From Sphagnum compactum (taxonomy: Eukaryota; Bryophyta; Sphagnopsida; Sphagnales), in NCBI GenBank assembly GCA_965153455.1, contig OZ234498.1, positions 3,224,001-3,288,000 of the forward strand: a DNA stretch of 64,000 nt, given 5' to 3'. The position numbers and the translations under genes are program-made. Positions 1 through 12,131 of this stretch are shown here, piece after piece; position 1 is the first letter of the stretch; each line of letters opens with the position of its first letter. The notes beneath the pieces are model-generated. The model had not been told where the DNA came from. It did not search any database and worked only from the letters and a program-made list of their open reading frames with translations.

Positions 1-2400
1 GTTGTTAATAGGAGAGTGCACCTACCTGTATATGAAGGCCAAGAACATCACCTTCAATTATCTCATATGAGGTTTTCACATCAATAGGCAACAACATCTA
101 CAATGAATGAAACACCAAGTTAATTATTATTGTTACTATAAATTTTTTAAACTAAAGATCTAGTTTTTTTTAGGTTTTTTTTTTCACAAAAATTGTATGA
201 AGGCTTTTTTTTTTTAAATCAACTAATGAATGCATTATGATGAAAGTTCTAGAAAACCCAAGCATTGGGAGATTTTGCATTTCTAAAGACGAAAAAAAAG
301 TTTCAAAAGTTGGATCCAATGCAATTAGTCCCAACAAAGATTTGAAGTTTGTTATTGGGGACTAAAGACGACAAATTCATGTCTAGAAAATGTACTTCAA
401 AGAGTAAGAAAATAATGCATTTGGTATTGAATTTAAAAACCAACTCCCATTTAGGGTTTTTAAATTTAAAATGGGAGTGTTTAAAACCCTAATTCCTAAC
501 TTTTAGGGTTTTTTTCCATGGGAGGTGAGGTGAGGTGTGAGAGAGAGAGAGATGTAAACACCAAGTCAACAAGTAGATTGGAGGATTGTGGGCCGGGCAA
601 TGATGAATTCTCAAATGTGATAGTACCGCTCTCTTCATCCACATGAAAGTAGTGAATTGTTGCTTGACAAATCCCTCCTCCTCCCAAATGGCCACCAACT
701 TCAAGGGATTGATGTACCTAGAATGAATGATTCTCAACAAGTTTCTCAACAACACCCATACACCCAAAAGTTTGGCTTGCCACCACCATCATCATCAACA
801 TCATCTCCTTTTGAAAGGTGCTTTTGATGCACTACTAGAACCTAACTCTTTGAAGACCCAAAAAAGAAATTTATTAAAAAAATTGGGCCACATCATAATG
901 CAAATTGTAATTAATACACATTGCAATTTCCTTAATTTAAAACTCGATAAATTTTGGTGAAAGAAATCTAACCTTATTGTTTACAAGAAGATTGACTTCA
1001 AATGTAGCAAGTTTCAACAATGGATTTGTTGGTAGTCCGAGCAATGGATGAACCTAAACACAATTTTAATCACACAACAATCCATGTTTTATACATAAAA
1101 AATCATTAAAAACATATAGGGTAGAGAGGTCGGTCATAGTACATTTAAGGTAAGGTTTCTCGTCATTTTTTACGAGAGGCCCCATTGTTTAAGTTGTTCA
1201 AAGAGTGGATGGAGCCTTCCTCTCTGTGCATTTATTACATTAGAAATCGGCAAAAATGGGTTAGAGGCGAGAAAATTATGGGCCCCCAAAGTAAGGGGGG
1301 AGTCGTTTTTACAAAAAATTATTAATCGAACAACTCATAACCTATTTTCGAACCCCTCAAAAAATCCTTAAATATTAATCTGTTGCCTTTAGAGTTAGAA
1401 GATGACGATTTCAAAGCAGTTTAAAAATCACTCAATTTGAAAATAAATAAATGAGAAAATTATGCACTAATGAAGTACGAGGGGTCAAAATGAAGAAAAT
1501 TGAAATAAAACGCGTTTTACAATTTGAAAAAATGTATTTTCTTTAATGCTCTTTTTTGACTACTCCTTTGGCTTTTCATTTCAAAGATGATTTGTAAAGC
1601 TTGAGAAGGTGCTCCTATAACATTTTAGATCACTCAAAAATGGAGAAGAATTGAGAAAGATACGCCAAAGTGTTCAATGATAGGCTAATTTTCGATGATG
1701 GGTCAGTTTTACCCTATTTGTATCCACAAGAAAGAAAGAAATTGGGATTGGCCATTGTTGATAGAGCACTTGCATATCAAAGTCTCATCATGTGTGCGAT
1801 ACATGACGACAACAAGCAAATTTTTTAAAAACATATATGTATGAGGAAGAAAGAAAAACCAACCTTACCGATGGAAAGTTAGGTGTATGATGAGATTTTT
1901 GTTGCATAGATTCTAGTTTTATAAGTTCTCGTACCTGTATTATTCAATTCCAACTATGAAAGGATTTAGCAAACATTCAATGTGCAAAGAAATTTTCACC
2001 AATATGAGTTGCAAGATTATAGTAGAAAATTGTGCTTCAAATTTGTCATTGAGGAATACATATATACTACTATTCATGTGAATTTGATTGCACAAAATAT
2101 TCGTTACCTCTATCCTTCCATCCACAATATACATGATTCAATTTCAATCAACACAAAGTGTATGGTATCGTGAAGTTTAGTACTCTTTTGGCAACATCTT
2201 CTCTCCGTTTTCTTTCGTTATCATCATCCATATCAAAGCCTTTCGTGTCAAACATTAAAAAAAAAACAAAACATTCAATCTTTCACAACTAGTAAATAGG
2301 TTGATGGGTTTAGGGTTTAGGGTTTAACTCGAGAAACATGAAAATCTAAAAGCCTCATTCGCATTCTATTGGGTTACAACTTACAACAACAAATGACAAC
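1..2400. other. AT-rich spacer, no gene recognised
   Basis: Short reading frames only, none with recognisable domains or consistent splice structure. The stretch contains A/T homopolymers, a short GA tract near 539-552 and a telomere-like TTTAGGG run at about 2308-2326. It is probably decayed intergenic DNA downstream of the minus-strand coiled-coil genes. Confidence 0.6.
2308..2326 (+). repeat. short interstitial telomere-like repeat (TTTAGGG type)
   Basis: Two to three consecutive GGGTTTA units. Similar short runs of the same motif, in the CCCTAAA orientation, occur at about 11699-11719, 12450-12465, 12689-12710 and 50668-50686. Such teloboxes are common in plant promoters and leaders, and they also mark healed breaks. 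The copy number here is too low to decide. Confidence 0.7.
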
Positions 2401-2413
2401 TACAAAAAATTTA

Positions 2414-3804
2414 TTATTGATGTTGTTCTATAATAATTTTTTTTAAAAGCTCACAAATTTGAATACCTCCAAGTCTTAAAATTTCCTTTTTGAGAATGTC
2501 AGAATATGAAGCTGTTGTTGTTGCTGATGCTTGTTTGTGTTTTTCAACATCTTGTTGTTTCGCTACTTTAGGACCCAATTTCTCAGCATCCCTATAATTT
2601 GAGCTCAACTGCTCAACCAACTCAAAAACTCTCGACTCCGCTGCATTGATTTGCTTATCTAAATTGAGGGCTTTCTCTTCATAATTTGCTGATTGGTGAG
2701 TTGATTCTTGTAATTTTCTCTCCTCGCTTCCATTGGAATTCATCATCTCCTCCTGTTATCCAAACAGCTGACTCAAACAAGGCAAGAGCATGAGTTCAAT
2801 TCCTAGTGTCCGATCTGCAATACAACAAAATGACCCAAGTTCAAATTCCTCAACACTGCACAATAAACTCCCGAAAATGCACACCAAACTTTGTGAGAAA
2901 AAAGAAAAATTTACAAATCTTCCCAAAAAATTCATAATGGGTGTTCAAGTTGATCATCACACATGAGGAGTACACTCCATACCCAAGGGATCATCGAAAG
3001 AATGAATGCCAAGCTAATCCATAGTTACCACTGATTATAATCTTTAACCATAGAGACATAGGATGATCATCAAGAGAATGTGAAGCAGATCCAAAAACGC
3101 CCCCAATCATGATCCTCAACCATAGAGATGTGTGGTGAAATTGTTCAAGATCTTGTACCTCATGTTGTGAATTACCCATAGTAGACCTGTGATGTGTGAG
3201 CTCATGTTTTTGTTCATCATGTTGTGTGCGCATCTCATCTCTAAGTTCCATTTCTGAAACCACTTTGATCACCTTGTTCGGACTCCTGATCTCGTCTTTC
3301 TTGAGCCTCAAGTGGGTAATGAATTTCACCAACTCCGCCAATTCTGCTAGAGCTCTTGTAACCTCCACTATTTTTGATTTTTTTTGTTTTAATACAAAGA
3401 CCACATACATATTCATGAGTGAGGATTTTGGCAGCAGAAGAATAAAAAAATGTTTTAGTTTTTTTTTTTGGGACAAATTTCAAGCAGCGTGTTCACAAAT
3501 TTTGTTCATAAAATCTGTCTTGAAAGTATTTGTTTGTCACAATTGTGAGTTGAGAAGCAACAAGTTGAAGATTCAAAATCACCATAAGAATCATGAGCTT
3601 TTGATCATGTGACTCACCAGGTGGCATCACAAGCTCGGATTGGATCATCATGGCTTGTTGGGTTTGTTCCAAGACCATTGCTTCTGAGTCTTGTAGTTGT
3701 GCCTTGTCAAGCATGAGTGCTCTCACTCGTGAAATTGCCCTCACGTTTACTGGATGTTGATTACCTGAGCCCCCAAACAATTTTCTTTTCCCCAACTTGA
3801 TCAT
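2414..3804 (-). CDS. small coiled-coil protein gene, exon structure unresolved
   Basis: Three coding-like blocks lie in a row on the minus strand. Block A begins at an ATG at 3804 (MIKLGKRKLF...) and runs to a GTGAGT donor near 3618. Block B (about 3400-3190) reads as a helix rich in E, K, L and H and ends at a CACAG/GTCTAC donor. Block C (about 2752-2414) follows a TAACAG acceptor, starts EEMMNSNGSEERK and ends with a stop at 2414. All three are helical and charged, with heptad-like spacing, and resemble in style the larger coiled-coil gene just upstream. I could not make the B-C splice phase agree, so this may be a decayed gene or extra 3' exons of the neighbour. I recognise no family, so no function is proposed. 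Confidence 0.4.
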
Positions 3805-3991
3805 CAATTCATCTTCCAGGACTTAAAAAGCAAATTGTGTGAATTCCACCATATATCCATTGTATGATTTTCATAGAATCTTGATGGATTTGGTCTCTCA
3901 TGACTCAATGACACTCTGCAAGCATTTGAGCTCTAGTTTGAACAATTATTATGCTCGCAGAATCAGATACAACAACTAAATTTTGGGAGAG

Positions 3992-4019
3992 AAATTCATT
4001 CATTCATTCATTCATTCAT
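3992..4019. repeat. (CATT)n microsatellite
   Basis: About six tandem ATTC units overlap the stop codon of the coiled-coil gene on the other strand (TGA at 4014-4012). Repeat-length change here could alter the C-terminus or 3' UTR of that gene. Confidence 0.85.
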
Positions 4020-7000
4020 AGTGGTGAGCTAGAACTTTACGTAAAGTTTGAGCATCGATCCCGTTCAAGGCATCATGCAAATCGAGAATGGCAGCAGCAG
4101 AGAGTTGTCTTTCTTTGCCAAGTTCTTCTCTCCATACTTCCAATTCCTCCCTCTGTTGCATAAGACTTTCAAGTATTCTCTCTTGATGCCCACATTTGTG
4201 TCTTAGAGAGTTTTGAAGATCTTGGGTTAACATGGAGTTGCCTAAGCTTAGAACCATGTCCACAGCAGCTGCAAATTCTTTGAACTCATCCAGAATTTGA
4301 TGCTGTTGTTGTTGCATGATCAACTCTCTTTCCTTTTGAACCTCTTGCTCATTTGGACCAATCAATGTGCCTTTTTGTTGTTGTCCTGGCAGTGGAGTTA
4401 TGACAGAGCTGGTTCGGCTTGCACCATGCAAGCTTCTTTGAAGGTTACGACATTCTCGTTCCAGACCTTCTTTTTCCTTTCTCAATGCTGCTAGTGAGTT
4501 TTCTAAATCCTTTTGCACTGTAGCATGCTCTTGTTGCATTGTTGCGAGTACCAATTTGCTTTCCTTTCTTTCTTTCACTAATGTCGAAACCTTAGCAACA
4601 ATGTTCAAGTTCTGTTCATCAAGCTTCAATGGCAGCAGCTTGTTCCCCGGCTCGACATGCAATAATAAAACATCTGCCAAAAAGAAAACCCAACACCCAC
4701 ATGATCACAAAACATTTTCCAAGTTGTAGTTCATCACTTACAAAACCCAAACCTTTGAAGCTAATAAGATTGATCTGAAAACATGATTGAGCAAATAACA
4801 GAAAAAAAAATGCAAGAGATAATAATGGAGTAGTTCAATTGAGGGAATATATCCTCTGACCATTTTTCACATGATGTCCTGGTTGCATATCACGATCAAC
4901 TTCAAAGCAATCACGAATTGCCGCCTGGCTCAATGCAAGCTTGTTTTTCTCCTCTTGTGTTTGCACCACAAGGATTTCTGCTTCTGCCAATTTTGCTTCT
5001 AATGCCACAATCTCAGCCTTCAAGTCTGTCTTCTCAAGATTGAGCATCTGACGGAAACACCCAAATTCTAAGTACAGAAAACAACACCCAAGTCAAGGGT
5101 GAAGAAGAACAGCTTTTGAAGTTCATGCAAAAGAGGTTCGAGCAGGGACACAACAATTGATCACCTCAAATTCTGCTCTGATCTTTTGAACTGCAGTAAG
5201 AAGCTTTGTAGCCTCATCTGTTTCAAGCTTGTTGACATACTCTCTGCCAGCATCACTAGACTTGTTGGTGGTGGTGGAGGTGGTGCTTCTTATACTACTC
5301 CCATTCTTAAATTCCTCTCTTCTTTGTTGTGGTAAGAGCTCTTTTTTTATGTTGGAAACTGTGGAAGCAATCAACTCCTTCTCCAATCTCATGTCCATGG
5401 CAATCTGACTTGCAGCAGTTGCCTATTCAAAAAACAAAATTAGTATGATTTCTGTTTTTGGGTTCTTGGGATTCTTTTTTTTCTTTTTTCTTGGCTTAGG
5501 AAAAAAATGGATTTGACAAATCAAAAAAACACTCTTTGCTCCTCCTCCTTTGTCTCATGATCCTGTTGGGTGTTTAGAATTATAGTTCAAGAGTTCAAAT
5601 TGAGAAAAAGTTCAGCACAAAGAAATACTTTTGAAAGTTGTTCAATAAAACCTTGGACACAATAATCTGCACCGACTGCAAAATCCTTTGGAAAAGATCA
5701 AGTGATGGCTTGATAGGTGGATCACTAAATCTTCTGATTCTCCGGCTATCATGTGTTTTTGTAGCAACAGTTTGTTGAATTCCTCCTGGAGACTTTGATT
5801 TTTTTCTACACTTGGCAAAAGCTTGTTTGTTGTAATACTCTTCATGGTAAATACTATTATTGTTATTATTATTCCATTTCGATTGCAGCAACCCGACTGC
5901 AGCTGTTGTGTACTTTGACCACTTGATGTTGTATTTTGTTGGGTTGTACACCAAAACTCCTCCCATCATATCTGGTGGCTCCGGCCATGGTTGTGATGCC
6001 ACTTTTGAAAGCTCACCTTCCACCTCCCAAAGACTTGCTAACCCATCTTCAAGCTCTTTCACACGGTACTGCCAAATTTCCAATTGCATGACTTTGTTCT
6101 CAGTAATACAACAAACCACCCATAAGAGGAAGAAGAAGGCAACAAAAAAAACAGAAAAAACTTCAAAAGATGTTGTTTGAGGATCAATTGCACTTCTTCT
6201 GCAGCTGGGTTTGACAAAACCAATCATGAATATCATCTGTAATTGAAGAAGATTCCAGACCCCAAATATAGGAATCTGAATCTGATTGCAATCATATGGA
6301 AGTGGAAAAAAGGAGCTCAGATTTAGTGATTTCTCAGATTCAGTGGAAAAAAGATTCGAGTTACAAGAGCTGTATCCCGATCTGTCATCACAATTTGCAA
6401 ATGCTCCTCAAGTTCATCATTTGTGACAGCAGCTCGATCCACCATTTTGTTTGCAGTTGCTGCCTGTTCCACCAGTTGTTTGATTTTCTTGTCTTTATCA
6501 CTCGACATTTTTGTCTGTCATCCGTCACAAGAGTTTAGACGAACAAACCCAAGTTCAGACCTTTTTTCCATAAGGGAAAGAAAAAAAAGCCCTAAATTTT
6601 CACAAGTAGTGAACAATCTACTGAATTGTTATTATGTACAAACTATCTATCTAGAATGCCTATCCTCACCAGTTGTAGATTCTGGTTCCTGATTGCCAAT
6701 ACCCTTGTTGCTATTGATGATGATCGATCCACCCGTGAACCAGTGTTTGAGTACTCTTTGAATTTGAGAGTTGGCTTATTTGTTGTGCTGCTGCCAGAAT
6801 CATCATGAGATTCAGCTTCTCTGGGATCATCATCAGGATTTGCATCTGGATCTAGTATGGGGGGGTCACCCAGATTCATCCTGTTCTTGGTTGAAGATTC
6901 TTTGTAAATGTGCTTGTTGTTGATGTTGGGGATTTCTTCAACATAGAGAGAGATTTCTTGAAGCTGGGTTTCTAGATTCTCCATTTGTGTCTTTGTTGCC

Positions 7001-7576
7001 TCCAATTGCTGCTCCAGGAAGCTAACCTGCAGTGAACACTCTCTCTGTCTCTCTCTCATATCTTTCTCTCTCTCTGTCTCTCTCTCTCTCTCTCGGCTTC
7101 AGTAACTACCATAACTTTGGAGTATGGGTTGGTGCATTTCTGGATTCCGAAAAAAAATTACAACCAAACAAACAATCTTGGGAACACAAATTTCAAGCAA
7201 AAAAAGATCTCTCAAAAGGAAGGAAAGAAATGGGGAGACACAAAAAATGAAGTACTGTGCATTCTGTACAACATGATCTAGTACAAGAGAAAGGTATAAT
7301 TTTACACAATCTAAGAATTTGGAAGAAATAAAAAGAAGTGAAGTAAAGTGAAGTGAAAGTGGGGTTGCAAAAACTCAGCAGCAAAGTTTGTTGTTGTGCA
7401 TAGAAGAAAACTTGGAAGAAGAACAACAACAAAGAAGAGTTTTTTCTTGCCTGATCATGATGAAATGGTTGTTGCCAGGACTTTTGATGCAGAGAACTCA
7501 TCATGGCTGATGTGGACATAGAAGCTGATGATGATCTTAAACCAGAACTACTCCATTTGCGCCTCCGCCACATCAT
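4012..7576 (-). CDS. long coiled-coil protein, seven exons
   Basis: Predicted exons: 7576-7451, 7026-6670, 6514-6365, 6098-5652, 5422-5165, 5047-4861 and 4673-4012. The first five introns are phase 0 and the last is phase 1, and every join keeps the frame, giving 728 residues. The N-terminus is basic and serine-rich (MMWRRRKWSSSG...). It is followed by short coiled coils (FLEQQLEATKTQMENLETQL), an acidic linker near residues 90-115, a non-coiled block with W/Y/P residues in exon 4 (PWPEPPDMMGG), and a long E/K/L/Q-rich coiled-coil C-terminus. Intron 1 would use a GC donor (CAG/GCAAGA). There is no signal peptide or membrane segment. I recognise no family; a cytoskeletal or scaffold role is only a guess from composition. 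The start is the first of two adjacent ATGs; an upstream coding exon cannot be excluded. Confidence 0.72.
7030..7103. repeat. CT/GA-rich microsatellite in intron 1
   Basis: On the plus strand this is an interrupted (CT)n with CTGT interruptions. On the coding (minus) strand it is an (AG)n tract directly upstream of the exon 2 acceptor of the coiled-coil gene, where a polypyrimidine tract would normally sit. That makes this acceptor unusual. Confidence 0.8.
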
Positions 7577-8071
7577 GATGATACTAATTTTGCAACCACT
7601 CTCAATTTCTCTCCAAATCCTGGTCTAAGCTGATGATGATGATGGGTATGATGGGTGCTCACCAGCTTGTTGCGATTCACAGAGCCTCATAATTGTGTTC
7701 CATTTCTTCTTGTTATATTATCTATCACACACATTTCATTCCATTGCACATTTAGAGAGATCAGCTGCAACAAAAGAATTGGGTTTTCTGAATTTTTCAT
7801 TTCCTCTATGATCCCACACCCACCATCATCCCAACAACGCTTCCTTGGAAGGGCACTGGAACCTTTGAGGTACTTTACTTGATGAGCCATGTTCATATAG
7901 GTATGTTTCTTTTTCTTTTTCTTTTCCCCTTCCCACTCATGACTTTTCGGATCTCCACCACCCAAGCCAGGATTCCAATTTCTGCAGCTTTTTCTTTCAA
8001 GGGATTCAGCTCTGGAGCTTCAAACTGGTGGAATTTTGCGATGACAAATCGCATGAGTGAGCTGATCAGGA
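7577..8071. promoter_or_regulatory. upstream region of the coiled-coil gene
   Basis: About 500 bases without a coding signal between the first ATG of the minus-strand coiled-coil gene and the tandem repeat array. They presumably hold its leader and promoter. I see no clear TATA box and no well-defined motif apart from GAT/ATC-rich triplet runs near 7628-7645. Confidence 0.35.
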
Positions 8072-8081
8072 ATGCCGCCAC

Positions 8082-8487
8082 TTTCGTGGTCCTTTGGTGG
8101 GAAGCCTTACTTTAAAAAGCCACTTTTGTGGTCCTCTGGTGAGAAGTCATACCTTTTAGAACACCACTTCTGTGGTGATCAGAAACGCCACTTTTGTGGT
8201 CCTTTGGTGGGGAAGCCTTACTCTGAAAAGCAACTTCTTGTGTGTCATCAGAAACGCCACTTTTGTGAGCTTTTGGTGGGCAGCCATACTCTAAAAAGCC
8301 ACTTTTGTTGTCCCCTGGTGGGAAGTCATACCTCTAGAACACCACTTTTGTGGTGATTAGAAACGCCACTTTTGTGGTCCTTTGGTGGGAAGCCTTACTC
8401 TCTGAAACACGCAACTTCTTGTGGGTCATCAGAAACGCCACTTTTGTGGTCCCATTGTGGGAAGCTGTACTCTAAAACGCCACTTCC
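8082..8487. repeat. higher-order tandem repeat (about 42-bp monomers, 178-bp super-unit)
   Basis: Monomers start with GCCACTTTTGTGG and continue with TCCTTTGGTGGGAAG. Full-length or shortened monomers begin near 8082, 8120, 8189, 8257, 8298, 8365 and 8437, alternating with shorter variants (ACTTCTTGTG...CATCAGAAAC). The blocks at 8120-8297 and 8298-8477 line up as two copies of a 178-bp super-unit. Each monomer carries the small inverted repeat CCAC-TTTT-GTGG. A 94-codon open frame across the array is a by-product: monomer length is not a multiple of three and the frame changes between copies. The array lies downstream of the PPR gene stop (same strand) and may be in its 3' UTR. Confidence 0.85.
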
Positions 8488-8937
8488 AAAAAATCTAAAT
8501 TCATTACATACACACCATTTCTTTTGTGGGGAGGTTACCATTTATTGGCCATGGGTGTTCCATTTTTCTCATGCTTTTTTCTGGAGACTTTTTCTTTTCA
8601 TTGGGGGTATGATTCTCAAATTTATTTTATCAATGAGGTCTAGATGATTGTTTGTGGTGTATTTCAAGGGTACGTAGAAACAAAAAACCACCAAATTTTG
8701 CTTAGTGTACATTATTACTGTGGACAATTTTAATGCATAATTTTGGTCCATAATGCATATTCTGTGGAAAAGGATCTCAAGTTATTTATCAATAGCAAGC
8801 ATTTCAGGATACATTTTATCACTACAAAGCTCTACATGACTTCTGAAAATCTTTCTGTGCTGCAAAGATTTAATGAACCTGACAAGAATCTGATCCAGAC
8901 ATCATTTGAGAAGAAGACAGACTGCTGCTGTCGGGCA

Positions 8938-11900
8938 TCACCAGTAATCCCTGCAAGAACATAAACCATCCTCAAAGTGATGGAAGCGATTAGCATCTCT
9001 TACTATGATTGCTCTCCCAACTAGCTTTGAAACGAGCTTGGTAAAAGTGTGGCAATCACCGCATATTCGCAGATTCTTGAAAATGTGGAGAGGAGTACCA
9101 GGACTGGTGCTGATGAGCCCGAAGGCAATTGCCAGCTTCTCACTATGTTGACGCAAATGCAACACTTTTTCTTCTTCATCTACATCATGCAATGCAAATC
9201 TAGTATCAGGCACATAGCCAGCATCCTTCATGTTGCAAGACAACCTCTCTAACTCTGCCTCAATATGAACCATTTGAGGATGTTGTTTATCGTCTACTAC
9301 GAAAGTATGCACCTTGTTATTCACTTCAATCCAGGTGCAACCTGGCTGTTTCTTCACACCTCTTTCCTTTCTCAATTGTTGAACATTTGCACTCAGATCC
9401 CACTTGCCAGCAGCAGCATAGATGTTTGATAGCAGTACATATCCTGCAGCATCTGCAGGGTCTAATTCAAGAACTCGCTTCACAACACGTTCTCCCATCT
9501 CTACGTCACCATGAATTCTGCAAGCACCAAGTAAGGCATTCCAAACACCCACGTTTGGTTCACAGGGCATTGTCTTGATGAGATCCTCTGCCTTGTGCAG
9601 ATGGCCCGCTCGGCCAAGAAGATCAACCATGCATGCATAGTGCTCCACCATTGCACAAATACCATGCACAGAACCCATGGAATCAAAGTAGTGCAGGCCT
9701 TCATGAACCAGGCCTGCATGGCTACAAGCTGACAGAAGATAAACAAGAGTAATAGTATCTGTCTTGATACCTGCTTCACACATCTGGTCAAAATGTGCTT
9801 GAGCTTCCTGAGCATGCCCGTGCATGGAGTAGCCCCCAAGCATGGAATTCCAAGCAACCATATCCTGTGTAGGCATCATTCTCTTGAACACATTCCATGC
9901 ATCATCAATGCTCCCACATTTTACATACATGTTGATGAGGCTACTACCCACAAAGGCATCAGACTCACAACCACTTTGAACGATCTGTTGATGAACACGT
10001 CTACCCTCTTCAAGTGCCGCCAGACTTGCACATGCATTGAGGACCCCCATAAATGTGACAGCATTTGGCTCCACACCTTCCTGTTGCATCTCTTGATACA
10101 ATGCTAATGCCCTCTGGCCTTGGCCAAATTTCACAAATCCTAGAATCATGGCACTCCAAGAGACCACATTGCGGGTTGGCATCTTGTTGAACACATTCTC
10201 TGCATCTGCTATGCTACCACACTTGGCATACATGTCAATGAGGCTATTGCCCACAAAGACATCAGACTCACAACCTCTTTGGATAATCTGTTCATGAGCA
10301 CACCTACCCTCTTCGAGTGCCAGTATACTGGCACAGGCATTCAGTACTGCCACAAAGGTGACCCGACCTGGCTGCACTCCTTCCATTTGCATTTGCTGAA
10401 ATAGTCTCAACGCCTTCTGCCCTTGACCACATTTCACATATCCCGATATCATGACATTCCAAGACACCAAATCACATGTGCTGCGCATCTTGTTAAACAC
10501 TCTCCAAGCATCCTCTATGCTACCACATTTGACATACATGTCAACAAGGCTATTGCCTACAAATACATCAGACTCACAACCATGTTGGATGATCTGTTCA
10601 TGAATGTGCCTGCCTTCTTCCAGTTCCACTACACTGGCACAAGCATTCAGGACCCCAACAAAAGTGACAGAATCTGGCTGCACACCTTCTCGTTGCATTT
10701 GTCGAAATAGTTCCAACGCCTTCTGTCCTTGCCCACATTTCTTATGCCCTAATATCATAGCATTCCAAGAGACCACATCACGTATCGGCATCCTGTTGAA
10801 CACTCTCCACGCATCCTCCATGCTCCCACATTTGGCATACATGTCAATGAGGCTATTGCCTACATAGATGTTGGATTCGCAACCGCTTTTTATGATCTGT
10901 AAGTGAGCATGCTTGCCTTCATCAAGTGCTCGTAAACTTGCACATGCATTGAGAACCCGTACAAAAGTGAGGCTGTCTGGAATGACATTCCTACATTGCA
11001 TTTGTTGAAACAGTTCCATCATCTTCTTGTACTGTCCAGCTTTAGAATATTTGGAAAGCCTGGCATTCCACTGGAAAACATTTAGTTGTGTAGTCCCAGG
11101 TGCCACTGTTGCTGCGAGCTCTGTTTCCACCCATGAGGGATTCAATCTGGCATTGACCCAAAGTGCCTCCTGTGTTTTCTTATGTTTGAAATCAGGATAC
11201 CTTGCACTGACCTACACACCATGAGTCCATCTTCTGATGATTAGTGGCACCCTCACAGCTTGCTTATACAAACCCTAAACCTGCAACAACAAGGAAAGAA
11301 TATTGAATTCCTCCATCAACCCTGAAATAAAAATAAACAACAACAGCAATCATTATTCATTTACCTTCTGTGATCTGTAATCCCACCATTGAGAAGGATC
11401 TGAAAAGAACTCCTGCCAAAGTTTCTCTACAGTAATCCTCTTCCCGCTTTCCAAAAAGGCGCAAGAAGATTCCTCTTTCCATTGTCAGGAGCCATGTTCA
11501 CACAAAAATCCACCACATCTGAGAATCAATTGGGAAGTCAAGCAAACAAACAATCAATCTCTCTCCATTACACAGTCACATTACCCAAAAAAAAACAACC
11601 TTTCAGCATGTGGTTGGCCCTCACATTCCTACATTACACATTCTTTTCCATTGGGGATGCATGACTGTAAGCAACAAAACCAGGCTACACTCTCACATCT
11701 AAACCCTAAACCCTAACCCTCAAAAGCAACAGAATGCTTCCTTCTGCTGCCATCAGTCATTTGTCACAGAGATTTTGTCTCCAAAATTCTCATAACTAAT
11801 TTTTTTCCATTTACAAACTCAAGATCTCGGATTAGCCTTGAAGTGGATTGTGTCCCAATATTGCAGAATTTTTTGGGAACAGGAATTTGCACAGGAATCT

Positions 11901-12131
11901 ATTATGCAGATAATTTTGCACCAGCTAGCCAGTGTTGTTCAAGTTAAGGCAGTTTCTCACTCTCTCGACAAAAACCCTAAGCACCCAAACACTCCAACTA
12001 CCAAAAAAAGCAAAAAAAACAAAAACTTGCTTACCTGAAAATGGAGCTGCTGCTGCTACTGTGGGTCGATGATCTCCACTCCGAGAAGCTAAAGCCCTCT
12101 GACAGTGACCAGAACCTGGCGACACATGCAT
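8938..12131 (-). CDS. PPR-DYW organellar RNA-editing factor with N-terminal OSB-type PDF motif
   Basis: Three exons are proposed: 12131-12035 (tentative, ATG, phase 1), 11474-11365 and 11211-8938, giving 826 residues. Exon 1 is short and A/S/R-rich, as expected of an organelle transit peptide. Exons 2 and 3 together encode LWQEFFSDPSQWWDYRSQK and VSARYPDFKHKKTQEALWV, which is the PDF motif of plant organellar ssDNA-binding (OSB) proteins. An array of P-, L- and S-type PPR motifs follows (repeated SYxxNSLIDMYAKCGS-like units), then E-type motifs, a PG box and a DYW deaminase domain. The DYW domain has HSEKLAIAFG, the CGDCH zinc ligand pair and CSCRDYW at the C-terminus. Members of this family convert C to U (or the reverse) in mitochondrial or plastid transcripts. 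The long exon is open upstream of a TTG, back to a TAG at the acceptor, so an ATG is needed in an earlier exon. The exon 1 assignment and its acceptor (AAAG) are the weak points; the PPR-DYW call is firm. Confidence 0.93.
11699..11720. repeat. telobox / CCCTAAA run in PPR gene intron or leader
   Basis: Three tandem CCCTAAA-type units lie between the proposed exons 1 and 2 of the PPR gene. Teloboxes near the 5' end of plant genes for translation and organelle functions are common. Here it may be a promoter element if transcription starts downstream of the tentative first exon. Confidence 0.6.

Noticed and set aside
8072-8647. Plus-strand open frames of 94 and 91 codons across the GCCACTTTTGTGG array, with repeated HFCGPLVGKPY-like phrases
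   Set aside because: The monomer length is not a multiple of three and the same DNA phrase is read in different frames in successive copies, so the protein pattern follows from the DNA repeat.
11145-11145. Taking the TTG at 11145 as the start of the PPR protein
   Set aside because: It is a leucine codon inside the PDF motif (NARLNPSW); the frame continues upstream to an acceptor at 11212.
9049-11224. Several plus-strand frames opposite the PPR gene
   Set aside because: They are antisense shadows of the PPR repeats; their composition follows the sense codons and no domain is present.
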